DNA of 14,972 nucleotides from Bacteroidales bacterium UBA1181 (lineage in GTDB: Bacteria > Bacteroidota > Bacteroidia > Bacteroidales > Paludibacteraceae), in NCBI GenBank assembly GCA_002310215.1, contig DBYR01000016.1:64909-79880 (forward strand). Reading direction: 5' to 3'. Position 1 is the stretch's first letter. Each line of letters opens with the position of its first letter. The notes under the pieces were generated by a model, which saw nothing but the letters and a program-made list of their open reading frames with translations, searched no databases and was not told where the DNA came from. The translations under genes were made by a program, and so were the position numbers. Positions 1 through 7,226 of the stretch are shown piece after piece.

Positions 1-234
1 CAAGCTCCTGAGTTGCCTGCTACAACATTGACTGATTATTGTTATGAATATATGTTCTCAGGCTGCACCAGTTTGACGCAGGCCCCCGAATTGCCAGCCA
101 CGACATTGGCTGAAGGTTGTTATCATTATATGTTCGAAGATTGCGAAAGCCTGGCGCAGGCCCCTGAATTGTCTGCGACAACGCTGGCTTGGGGTTGCTA
201 CAGGAACATGTTCTCAGGCTGTACCAGCTTGTCG
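1..234 (+). repeat. LRR array, gene 1 first visible module (3 units, 5' end cut)
   Basis: Three in-frame 78-bp units with the pattern APELPATTL, two variable residues, CY, two variable residues, MFSGCTSL. The array continues upstream of the window. The second unit is degenerate in its second half (MFEDCESL). Confidence 0.9.
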
Positions 235-1869
235 GAAATCAGTGTCGCCTTCAACGAGTGGAATGACAACACTTCTTGGTGGGTCGCAAACGTTGCCCCT
301 ACCGGCACCTTCATCTGCCCCAAAGAGTTGCCTCTTGAGTTTGGATTCAGCAGGATACCGATAGGTTGGACGGTGAAAAATATTATTGACGGAGATACTG
401 TTGATGTGCCTGTCAATTACAACTACCTCACCTTCACGGCTGAGGAGGATAGTTCCTCGTTCGGGCTTGTGAATAAAAATAATAGTCCTGACGTGTGGTA
501 TTCGTTGGACGGCGGGAAGTCATGGAACGCATTGGAGGATAGTGCCCTGGTCATGTTGGCCCATAAGGGGGACACCGCCCTGTTGAGGGGCTATAATACG
601 AACGGGCTCTCAAGGTCTCTGCAATCCTACTCCTATTTTACGATGGCAGGTAAGATGGCGGCCAGTGGCAGTGTGATGAGCCTAATCGATGGAATGGGTC
701 TTTCTACGGAAATTCCTAGGATTTACTGCTTTTATAACTTGTTCTCAGGTTGTGAAGGTCTGACGCAATCTCCCGAATTGCCAGCGACAATATTGACACA
801 ACTTTGTTATTACAGGATGTTCTCCGGTTGCACGAGTCTGACGCAAGTTCCCTCATTGCCAGCGACAACTTTGGATTATTCTTGTTATGAATCCATGTTC
901 TCCGGTTGCACGAGTCTGACGCAAGCCCCGAAATTGCCTGCCACGACGTTGGCTGGTACTTGTTATTGTGAAATGTTCTTGGGGTGCACAAGTCTGGCGC
1001 AAGCTCCGGCATTGTCTGCGACGACATTGGCAGACAGGTGTTATCGTTCTATGTTCGAGGGTTGCGCCAGTCTGACGCAAGCCCCCGCATTGCCAGCCAC
1101 AACGTTGGCAGATGGTTGTTATGAATCCATGTTCTCCGATTGCACGAGTCTGACGCAGGCGCCCGCATTGCCAGCCACGATATTGGATGGGGGTTGTTAC
1201 CGCCGCATGTTCTCGGGTTGCACGAGTCTGACGCAAGTCCCCGCATTGCCGGCCACGACATTGGATTTTGAATGTTATCGCCTCATGTTCTCGAAATGTG
1301 CAAGTCTGGCGCAAGCCCCCGCATTGCCAGCCACGACATTGGCTAATAATTGTTATTATAGCATGTTCTCGGGTTGCACTAGTCTGACGCAAGCGCCTGA
1401 ATTGCCAGCCACGACATTGGCATATCGTTGTTATTATGGAATGTTCTCAGGATGCACGAGTCTATCCGAAATCAGCGTCTCATTTGAAGATTGGCAAGAT
1501 GACGATTTCCGCACTGCTCCCACTTCTGGATGGCTCAGCGATGTGGCTCCTACCGGCACCTTCATCTGTCCGAAAGAACTGCCTCTTGAGTATAGGGAGA
1601 GCAGGATACCAAAGGGTTGGACGGTGAAATATATCGAGGAGGGAGGCTCTGGCGTAAGTTCAGCTTTGGCCGAAGGTGTCACCGTATGGACCGATGATTT
1701 AACCGTCTATGTGTGCGGTGCGGAAGGGGAGGTCTCCCTCTATGATATGTCGGGTAGGCGGATTGCGGTCTCCAACTCTGCGGACGAGGAGCGTGCGCTG
1801 AGCGTTCCTGCTAAGGGTGTCTATGTGGTCCGCACGAGCGGAGGAGAACGGTCCGTGCTGGTGCGCTAA
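1..1869 (+). CDS. BspA/DUF285-like leucine-rich-repeat surface protein, 5'-truncated by window edge
   Basis: The reading frame is open from the first base, so the true start lies upstream and 622 codons are visible. It begins inside an LRR array (three units), followed by a cap with VAPTGTFICP and GWTVKN at about residues 80-125, and a linker containing IIDGDTVDVPV. A second module starts at NYLTFTAEED (residue 141) and has nine 26-aa units and a second cap. The last 75 residues resemble a T9SS type A sorting domain: YDMSGR, GVYVVRT and a terminal VLVR. Domains of this type direct export across the outer membrane and attachment or release in Bacteroidota. A surface binding role is inferred from BspA-type relatives; no ligand can be read from the sequence. 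The next paralogue starts 48 bp downstream, so co-transcription is plausible. The number of missing N-terminal modules is unknown. Confidence 0.9.
   Translation, partial: QAPELPATTLTDYCYEYMFSGCTSLTQAPELPATTLAEGCYHYMFEDCESLAQAPELSATTLAWGCYRNMFSGCTSLSEISVAFNEWNDNTSWWVANVAPTGTFICPKELPLEFGFSRIPIGWTVKNIIDGDTVDVPVNYNYLTFTAEEDSSSFGLVNKNNSPDVWYSLDGGKSWNALEDSALVMLAHKGDTALLRGYNTNGLSRSLQSYSYFTMAGKMAASGSVMSLIDGMGLSTEIPRIYCFYNLFSGCEGLTQSPELPATILTQLCYYRMFSGCTSLTQVPSLPATTLDYSCYESMFSGCTSLTQAPKLPATTLAGTCYCEMFLGCTSLAQAPALSATTLADRCYRSMFEGCASLTQAPALPATTLADGCYESMFSDCTSLTQAPALPATILDGGCYRRMFSGCTSLTQVPALPATTLDFECYRLMFSKCASLAQAPALPATTLANNCYYSMFSGCTSLTQAPELPATTLAYRCYYGMFSGCTSLSEISVSFEDWQDDDFRTAPTSGWLSDVAPTGTFICPKELPLEYRESRIPKGWTVKYIEEGGSGVSSALAEGVTVWTDDLTVYVCGAEGEVSLYDMSGRRIAVSNSADEERALSVPAKGVYVVRTSGGERSVLVR
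727..1470 (+). repeat. LRR array, gene 1 last module (9 units of 78 bp)
   Basis: An opening half-unit (CFYNLFSGCEGLTQ) is followed by nine exact 26-aa units; 42 + 9x78 bp accounts for every base. All nine retain both cysteines. This array has more APALP and VP variants of the leading motif than genes 2 and 3. Confidence 0.93.
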
Positions 1870-1881
1870 GGCGGCGCCGGC
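1857..1881 (+). other. Hairpin spanning the stop codon of gene 1
   Basis: GCTGGTGC pairs with GCGCCGGC across a 9-nt loop that contains the TAA stop. The 8-bp stem includes two G-U pairs. Genes 2 and 3 have an equivalent hairpin at the same position relative to their stops, with different bases but the stem preserved. No U-tract follows, so this is not a canonical intrinsic terminator. Confidence 0.5.
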
Positions 1882-1890
1882 GGGGAAATA

Positions 1891-1917
1891 TTAGTGTAGA
1901 ATAAAAAATTACAGCTT
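1891..1917 (+). promoter_or_regulatory. A/T-rich leader upstream of gene 2
   Basis: The 48-bp gap between genes 1 and 2 ends in an A-rich leader with GTAGA, an A-tract and AGCTT directly before ATG. The leaders of genes 3 and 4 share GTAGA, an A-tract and AGCTTATG. There is no Shine-Dalgarno motif, as is usual in Bacteroidota. I see no convincing TAnnTTTG -7 box, so this may be only a translation-initiation leader inside an operon. Confidence 0.4.
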
Positions 1918-4524
1918 ATGAGAAAAATAATTACTGCTTTCATGATGTTGCTTTGCGCTGTCTGTATGGCGAGCGCGGCTAATTACCTTACCTTCACGGC
2001 GGAGGAGGATAATTCCACGTTCAGAATCGTGAACAACGGTGACAACAACCCAGACGTGCAGTATTCGTTAGATGGCGGGGCGACATGGACCGTCTTGGCG
2101 GGAGGCAGTGTGGTCACGTTGGCCCATAAAGGTGACAAGGCTTTGCTGAGGGGAGACAATCCACAGGGGTTCTCAAAGGGGAGGAGTCCTTATTCCTCTT
2201 TTAGGATGACAGGGAAAGTGGCCGCCAGCGGTAGTGTGATGAGTCTGATTGATGGAGTAGGCCGTTCTACGGAGATTCCTAATAGTCATTGTTTCTTTGG
2301 TTTGTTCGAGTATTGCAGAGGATTGACACAAGCGCCCGAATTGCCAGCCACGACATTGACCGAATGGTGTTATTGGTATATGTTTAGGAATTGCACCAGC
2401 CTGAAGCAAGCCCCTGAACTGCCGGCCATGACATTGGCTAATGATTGTTATTGCCTTATGTTCTCAGGTTGCACGAGTCTGACGCAAGCTCCCGAATTGC
2501 CAGCGACAACATTGGCAGAATCCTGTTATTATCATATGTTCTCAGGTTGCACGGGTCTGACGCAGGCACCAGAATTGCCAGCGACAACATTGGCAAAAAC
2601 CTGTTATTATGAAATGTTCGATGGTTGCACGAGTCTGACGCGAGCTCCGCATTTGCCAGCCACGACGTTAGCTGATTGTTGTTATATGGGAATGTTCTCA
2701 GGTTGCACAAGCCTATCCCAAATCAGTGTCTCATTTGATGATTGGGGGGAAAATCGTGGCACTTATGGATGGGTCAGTAACGTTGCCCCTACCGGCACCT
2801 TCATCTGCCCTAGCGCTTTGGCTCAGAGATATGGTGAGGATAGGATTCCTGTGGGTTGGACATTGGAATATAATAGGATCGATCCTAACTACCTCACCTT
2901 CACGGCCGAGGAGGATGGCTCTTCGTTCGGAATCGTGAACATAAATAATAATCCTGACGTGCAGTATTCATTGGATGGAGGGAAGACGTGGACTGCCTTG
3001 GCGGAAGGTGACACGGTCGTATTAGCCCATAAGGGTGACAAGGCATTGTTGAAGGGAAATAATCCCGAAGGTTTCTCATTCTCAAAGTGGGATAAATCCT
3101 CTTTTAGGATGACAGGGAAAGTGGCCGCCAGCGGTAGTGTGATGAGTCTGATCGATGGAGTAGGTATTTCTACGGAAGTTCCTGGGAATTTCTGTTTCTA
3201 TAAATTGTTCCAAGGTTGCACCAGTCTGACGCAAGCCCCCGAATTGCCAGCGACGATATTGGCTGATAATTGTTATTGGGGGATGTTCTATCATTGCACC
3301 AGTCTGACGCAAGCCCCAGAATTGCCAGCTACAACGTTGGCTGAGGGTTGTTATTACGAGATGTTCTCAGGTTGCACCAGCCTGTCGGAAATCAAAGTGC
3401 CCTTTGATGATTGGAATCGCGGTGATTACACTGCTGAATGGGTCATTGACGTAGCCCCAACCGGCACCTTCATCTGCCCGAAAGCATTGCCTCTTGAGTA
3501 TGGATGGGAAAGGATACCGGAAGGTTGGACGGTGAAATATATCGAGGACATGGCCAATTACCTCACCTTCACGGCCGAGGAGGATAGTTCTTCGTTCGGA
3601 ATCGTGAACAACGCTGGCAACAACCCAGACTTGCAGTATTCTTTGGACGGTGGGAAGACATGGACTGCCTTGGCTGGGGGCGACTCGGTCTTATTAGCCC
3701 ATAAGGGAGACAAGGCCTTGCTGAAGGGAGACAATCCACAAGGGTTCTCAAAGAGCTTTTATCAACCAACCTTTAAGATGACAGGGAAAGTGGCCGCCAG
3801 CGGTAGTGTGATGAGTCTAATCTGTGGAACAGGACTTTCTACGGAAATTTTGGGGAATTCTTGTTTCGTGAATTTATTTAAGGATTGCGCCAGCCTGACG
3901 CAAGCCCCTGAATTGCCAGCCACGATATTGACAGAATCCTGTTATGATGGTATGTTCTCCGGTTGCACCAGCTTGACGCAAGCGCCGGAATTGCCGGCCA
4001 CGACATTGGATTATGTTTGTTATGCGAATATGTTCAATGGTTGCACTGGTCTGACGCAAGCTCCAAAATTGCCAGCCACAACGTTATTGGAAGGTTGTTA
4101 CTGGGAGATGTTCTCAGGTTGCACTAGCCTATCGGAAATCAATGTCTCATTTGAAGATTGGAATTATGGTATGGGAACTGGTCTTTGGGTCGCAAACGTA
4201 GCCCCTACCGGCACCTTCATCTGTCCGAAGGCATTGGCTCTTGAGTATGGAGAGGATAGGATACCGGAGGGTTGGACGGTGAAATATATTGATGATGAAG
4301 GCTCTGGCGTAAGCTCAGCCTTGGCCGATGGTGTCACCGTATGGACCGATGATTTAACTATCTTTGTGCGCGGTGCGGAGGGGGAGGTCTCCCTCTATGA
4401 CATGTCGGGCAGGATAGTCGCGACCTCCAACTCCAAGGATGAGGTACGTGCGTTGAGCGTGCCGTCCAAAGGCGTTTATGTGGTTCGGACGAATAATGGT
4501 ACATCGGATGTGTTGGTGCGCTAA
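1918..4524 (+). CDS. BspA/DUF285-like leucine-rich-repeat surface protein, three modules, putative T9SS sorting domain
   Basis: A complete 868-aa protein. Residues 1-20 form a Sec signal peptide: MRK, a hydrophobic core, then ASA before the cleavage site. The residue before each core Cys is not Gly or Ala, so a lipobox is unlikely. Three modules begin at residues 22, 324 and 547, each opening with NYLTFTAEED. Their LRR arrays (residues 125-268, 426-491 and 649-740) hold five, two and three units, each closed by a cap with APTGTFICP and GWT. Residues 795-868 look like a T9SS type A domain (YDMSGR, GVYVVRT, VLVR). The ATG at 1918 is chosen because it places the signal peptide directly before the first module. 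An extracellular binding role is inferred from the BspA family. The end of module 1 and the start of module 2 are almost identical in DNA to gene 3, and the C-terminal region also matches gene 3, so the gene is a mosaic. Confidence 0.95.
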   Translation: MRKIITAFMMLLCAVCMASAANYLTFTAEEDNSTFRIVNNGDNNPDVQYSLDGGATWTVLAGGSVVTLAHKGDKALLRGDNPQGFSKGRSPYSSFRMTGKVAASGSVMSLIDGVGRSTEIPNSHCFFGLFEYCRGLTQAPELPATTLTEWCYWYMFRNCTSLKQAPELPAMTLANDCYCLMFSGCTSLTQAPELPATTLAESCYYHMFSGCTGLTQAPELPATTLAKTCYYEMFDGCTSLTRAPHLPATTLADCCYMGMFSGCTSLSQISVSFDDWGENRGTYGWVSNVAPTGTFICPSALAQRYGEDRIPVGWTLEYNRIDPNYLTFTAEEDGSSFGIVNINNNPDVQYSLDGGKTWTALAEGDTVVLAHKGDKALLKGNNPEGFSFSKWDKSSFRMTGKVAASGSVMSLIDGVGISTEVPGNFCFYKLFQGCTSLTQAPELPATILADNCYWGMFYHCTSLTQAPELPATTLAEGCYYEMFSGCTSLSEIKVPFDDWNRGDYTAEWVIDVAPTGTFICPKALPLEYGWERIPEGWTVKYIEDMANYLTFTAEEDSSSFGIVNNAGNNPDLQYSLDGGKTWTALAGGDSVLLAHKGDKALLKGDNPQGFSKSFYQPTFKMTGKVAASGSVMSLICGTGLSTEILGNSCFVNLFKDCASLTQAPELPATILTESCYDGMFSGCTSLTQAPELPATTLDYVCYANMFNGCTGLTQAPKLPATTLLEGCYWEMFSGCTSLSEINVSFEDWNYGMGTGLWVANVAPTGTFICPKALALEYGEDRIPEGWTVKYIDDEGSGVSSALADGVTVWTDDLTIFVRGAEGEVSLYDMSGRIVATSNSKDEVRALSVPSKGVYVVRTNNGTSDVLVR
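2290..2721 (+). repeat. LRR array, gene 2 module 1 (5 units)
   Basis: The opening half-unit CFFGLFEYCRGLTQ is followed by five 78-bp units, all retaining both cysteines. The opening half-unit and the first full unit are the most divergent. Confidence 0.93.
3193..3390 (+). repeat. LRR array, gene 2 module 2 (2 units)
   Basis: The shortest array in the window: the opening half-unit CFYKLFQGCTSLTQ plus two 78-bp units before the cap. The matching module of gene 3 has the same opening but six units, so array length differs between otherwise near-identical modules. Confidence 0.93.
3862..4137 (+). repeat. LRR array, gene 2 module 3 (3 units)
   Basis: The opening half-unit CFVNLFKDCASLTQ plus three 78-bp units. 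The opening and the preceding STEIL motif match gene 4 module 1 almost exactly, which points to exchange between the two genes. Confidence 0.93.
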
Positions 4525-4535
4525 GGGGCACCAAC
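4512..4535 (+). other. Hairpin spanning the stop codon of gene 2
   Basis: GTTGGTGC and GCACCAAC form a perfect 8-bp stem around an 8-nt loop containing the TAA stop. No U-run follows. The same element ends gene 3, and gene 1 has a sequence-divergent counterpart. Confidence 0.55.
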
Positions 4536-4790
4536 GCAATCCGGTTATAAATACCAGGGTGTCGCCCTTTCAGGGCTATGATTGCACCTCCGCATCGTTC
4601 ACAGGGGTTTACACCCCTGCCTGGGGGATGTCGCCCTTTCAGGGCTATCAATAATGTGCCTGTCGTTTCACACACACACAGGGGTTTACACCCCTGCCTG
4701 TGTTGTCACCGCCCCGTTGGGGCTCAGGTCGTGCGGGTCGGGTAAGGATGCGCTGGCGAGAAGATTAAGTAGAAAAAAATTTTTTAGCTT
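4525..4790 (+). repeat. Intergenic palindrome-rich element, copy A (REP-like)
   Basis: This 266-bp gap has no credible gene. It holds five short palindromes of two alternating kinds: GCCCTTTCAGGGC at 4564-4576 and 4633-4645; CAGGGGTTTACACCCCTG at 4602-4619 and 4679-4696; and GCCCCGTTGGGGC at 4711-4723. The second long palindrome extends to an outer stem at 4674-4703 through a CACACA tract pairing with TGTGT. The whole gap recurs between genes 3 and 4 with about seven substitutions and one 1-bp indel. The layout resembles composite REP elements. It could form RNA hairpins between the cistrons, but no poly-U terminator is present. The short open frames inside it look like by-products of the palindromes. 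Confidence 0.8.
4765..4790 (+). promoter_or_regulatory. A/T-tract leader of gene 3
   Basis: GTAG is followed by seven A, six T and then AGCTT before the ATG. The gene 4 leader is the same except for eight A. The A7T6 block is self-complementary. No Shine-Dalgarno motif or clear -7/-33 promoter pair was found. Confidence 0.4.
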
Positions 4791-6959
4791 ATGAAGAAAA
4801 TATTTACAGCTTTCATGATGATGCTCTGCGCCGCATGCGTGGCGAGCGCGGCGAATTATTTGACCTTTACGGCAGAGGAGGATAGTTCTACGTTTGGAAT
4901 TGCCTACAACTATTTTGAGCCAGATGTGCAATACTCCTTGAACGGCGGGGAGACGTGGACTGAATTGGCGGTTGGAGATACAATCCTATTGGCGAAAAAA
5001 GGAGACAAGGCACACATCAGGGGATATAATGAAGGTGGACTAAGTGATGGGAAGGCTGACGTTCACTTTGTCATGACGGGTGCTATTGCCGCCAGCGGCA
5101 GTGTGATGAGCCTAATCGATGGGTCTGGTTCTTCCACAGAAATTCCTTGTAGTTACTGTTTCATAGAATTGTTCTCAGGTTGTACAGGTCTGACGAAAGC
5201 GCCGGAATTGCCTGCCACAACGTTGGATAGAGGTTGTTATGCTGGTATGTTCCAAGATTGCACAAGTCTTACGCAAGCCCCTGAATTGCCTGCTACATCA
5301 TTAAGTAATTATTGTTATAATTCCATGTTCCGAGGTTGCACAAGTCTTACGCAAGCCCCTGAATTGCCTGCAATGACGTTGGCTAATTCTTGTTATTCTA
5401 GTATGTTCTCAGGTTGCACCAGCCTGACGCAAGCACCTGAACTTCCTGCTACAACGTTGGCGGAATATTGTTATAACAGAATGTTCTCAGGTTGCACCAG
5501 TCTGACACAAGCACCAGAATTGCCAGCAAAAGAATTTTTGGGAAAATATTCTTATTCTGGTATGTTCTCAGGTTGCACCAGCCTGTCCGAAATAAATGTC
5601 TCATTTGATGATTGGGATAAATTGGATGCCACTTTTGAATGGGTCGCAGACGTCGCTCCTACCGGCACCTTCATCTGCCCTAGCGCTTTGGCTCAGAGAT
5701 ATGGTGAGGATAGGATCCCTGTGGGTTGGACATTGGAATATAATAGGATCGATCCTAACTACCTCACCTTCACGGCCGAGGAGGATGGCTCTTCGTTCGG
5801 AATCGTGAACATAAATAATAATAATCCTGACGTGCAGTATTCATTGGATGGAGGGAAGACGTGGACCGCCTTGGCGGGAGGCGAAATGGTCACATTGGCC
5901 CATAAGGGTGACAAGGCATTGTTGAAGGGAAATAATCCCGAAGGTTTCTCATTCTCAAAGTCGGATAATTCATCTTTTAGAATGACAGGGAAAGTGGCCG
6001 CCAGCGGTAGTGTGATGAGTCTGATCGATGGAGTAGGTATTTCTACGGAAGTTCCTGGGAATTTCTGTTTCTATAAATTGTTCCAAGGTTGCACCAGTCT
6101 GACGCAAGCCCCTGAATTGCCTGCTATGACATTGGCTGATTATTGTTATTCCAGTATGTTCTACGGTTGCACTAGTCTAACTGAAGCCCCTGAATTGCCT
6201 GCAATGACGTTGGAGGGTAGTTGTTATGTTGGTATGTTCTACGGTTGCACCAGTCTGACGCAAGCCCCTGAATTGCCTGTAATGACGTTGGAGGGTCTTT
6301 GTTATGAATATATGTTCTCAGGTTGCACCAGTCTGACGCAAGCCCCTGAATTACCTGCCACGACATTGGTTGAAGGCTGTTATCGTTCCATGTTCTCAGG
6401 TTGCACCAGTCTAACTGAAGCCCCTGAATTGCCTGCTACAACGTTGGCTGAGGGCTGTTATCGTTCCATGTTCTCAGGTTGCACCAGTCTGACGCAAGCC
6501 CCTGAATTACCTGCTACGAAATTGGATGCCGGTTGTTATAGAAACATGTTCTCAGGTTGCGCCAGCCTATCCGAGATCCATGTCTCATTTGATGATTGGG
6601 ATTATGGTATGGGGACTGGTCTTTGGGTCACCAACGTAGCCCCTACCGGCACCTTTATCTGTCCGAAGGCATTGGCTCTTGAGTATGGAGAGGATAGGAT
6701 ACCGGAAGGTTGGACGGTGAAATATGTGGATGAAGGCTCTGGCGTAAGCTCAGCCTTGGCCGATGGTATCACTATATGGACAGATGATTTAACTATCTTT
6801 GTGCGCGGTGCGGAAGGAAAGGTTTCCCTCTATGACATGTCGGGCAGGATAGTCGCGGTCTCCAACTCCAAGGATGAGGAGCGTGCGTTGAGCGTGCCGG
6901 CTAAGGGTGTCTATGTGGTCCGCACGAATAATGGTACATCGGATGTGTTGGTGCGCTAA
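4791..6959 (+). CDS. BspA/DUF285-like leucine-rich-repeat surface protein, two modules, putative T9SS sorting domain
   Basis: A complete 722-aa protein. Residues 1-20 form a signal peptide (MKK, hydrophobic Met/Leu-rich core, ASA). Module 1 starts at residue 22; its N-domain is a distinct subtype with LAKKGDKA and FVMTGAIAASG, where most modules have LAHKGDKA and MTGKVAASG. Its array (residues 123-267) has five units, the last being 27 aa and lacking its CY cysteine. Module 2 starts at residue 323, has six units (426-595), and has an N-domain nearly identical in DNA to gene 2 module 2. Residues 649-722 resemble a T9SS type A sorting domain. Expected location is the outer surface or medium, with a binding function inferred from relatives. 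The start is fixed by the signal peptide and by alignment with genes 2 and 4. Near-identical 266/267-bp elements flank it on both sides, as expected for a duplicated gene-plus-spacer unit. Confidence 0.95.
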   Translation: MKKIFTAFMMMLCAACVASAANYLTFTAEEDSSTFGIAYNYFEPDVQYSLNGGETWTELAVGDTILLAKKGDKAHIRGYNEGGLSDGKADVHFVMTGAIAASGSVMSLIDGSGSSTEIPCSYCFIELFSGCTGLTKAPELPATTLDRGCYAGMFQDCTSLTQAPELPATSLSNYCYNSMFRGCTSLTQAPELPAMTLANSCYSSMFSGCTSLTQAPELPATTLAEYCYNRMFSGCTSLTQAPELPAKEFLGKYSYSGMFSGCTSLSEINVSFDDWDKLDATFEWVADVAPTGTFICPSALAQRYGEDRIPVGWTLEYNRIDPNYLTFTAEEDGSSFGIVNINNNNPDVQYSLDGGKTWTALAGGEMVTLAHKGDKALLKGNNPEGFSFSKSDNSSFRMTGKVAASGSVMSLIDGVGISTEVPGNFCFYKLFQGCTSLTQAPELPAMTLADYCYSSMFYGCTSLTEAPELPAMTLEGSCYVGMFYGCTSLTQAPELPVMTLEGLCYEYMFSGCTSLTQAPELPATTLVEGCYRSMFSGCTSLTEAPELPATTLAEGCYRSMFSGCTSLTQAPELPATKLDAGCYRNMFSGCASLSEIHVSFDDWDYGMGTGLWVTNVAPTGTFICPKALALEYGEDRIPEGWTVKYVDEGSGVSSALADGITIWTDDLTIFVRGAEGKVSLYDMSGRIVAVSNSKDEERALSVPAKGVYVVRTNNGTSDVLVR
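5157..5591 (+). repeat. LRR array, gene 3 module 1 (5 units, one of 27 aa)
   Basis: The opening half-unit CFIELFSGCTGLTK plus four 26-aa units and a final 27-aa unit. That last unit reads KEFLGKYSYSGMF: it has one extra residue and Ser in place of the usual CY cysteine. Confidence 0.93.
6066..6575 (+). repeat. LRR array, gene 3 module 2 (6 units)
   Basis: The opening half-unit CFYKLFQGCTSLTQ plus six 78-bp units. Units 4 and 5 share long stretches of identical bases (CYRSMFSGCTSL in both), consistent with recent duplication of single units. Confidence 0.93.
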
Positions 6960-6970
6960 GGGGCACCAAC
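6947..6970 (+). other. Hairpin spanning the stop codon of gene 3
   Basis: GTTGGTGC and GCACCAAC form an 8-bp stem with the TAA stop in an 8-nt loop, identical to the hairpin at the end of gene 2. No U-tract follows. Confidence 0.55.
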
Positions 6971-7226
6971 GCAATCCGGTTATGAATACCAGGGTGTCGC
7001 CCTTTCAGGGCTATGATTGCACCGCCGCATCATTCACAGGGGTTTACACCCCTGCCTAGGGGATGTCGCCCTTTCAGGGCTATCAATAATGTGCCTGTCG
7101 TTTCACACACACACAGGGGTTTACACCCCTGCCTGTGTTATCACCGCCCCGTTGGGGCTCAGGTCGTGCGGGTCGGGTAAGGATGCGCTGGAGAGAAGTT
7201 TAAGTAGAAAAAAAATTTTTTAGCTT
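6960..7226 (+). repeat. Intergenic palindrome-rich element, copy B (REP-like)
   Basis: A near-identical copy of the gene 2-3 spacer, 267 bp. Palindromes lie at 6999-7011, 7037-7054, 7068-7080, 7114-7131 and 7146-7158 in the same order. None of the substitutions relative to copy A falls within a palindrome core; they lie in the flanks. No RNA or protein gene is recognised. Homology continues into the coding sequence on both sides, so the spacer was probably copied together with its neighbouring genes. Confidence 0.8.
7200..7226 (+). promoter_or_regulatory. A/T-tract leader of gene 4
   Basis: GTAG, eight A, six T, then AGCTT before the ATG. It is one A longer than the gene 3 leader. There is no Shine-Dalgarno motif and promoter boxes are not evident. 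Confidence 0.4.

Noticed and set aside
853..1392. Long open frames on the minus strand opposite the LRR arrays, here and throughout genes 1-4
   Set aside because: They are composed of the reverse translation of the 78-bp repeat, recur in every array, lack start contexts and have low-complexity products. They are shadows of the plus-strand genes.
1918..1977. Lipoprotein signal peptide because of Cys residues in the core
   Set aside because: The residues before both cysteines (Leu and Val) do not fit a lipobox, and a good signal peptidase I site (ASA) directly precedes the first domain.
4674..4703. Intrinsic terminator at the extended palindrome in the spacer
   Set aside because: The stem is strong but no U-tract follows, and the same sequence lies within a series of palindromes. 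Termination cannot be claimed.
4765..4790. Canonical Bacteroidota promoter (TTTG / TAnnTTTG) in the leaders
   Set aside because: No convincing pair of boxes with the right spacing was found in any of the three leaders, so they are described only as leaders.
4582..4794. Possible small plus-strand protein in the spacer, with a counterpart at 7017-7223
   Set aside because: It is made from the palindromes themselves, and the copy at 4582 runs past the start of gene 3. The minus strand of the spacer is also open because of the same palindromes. It has no leader or recognisable domain.
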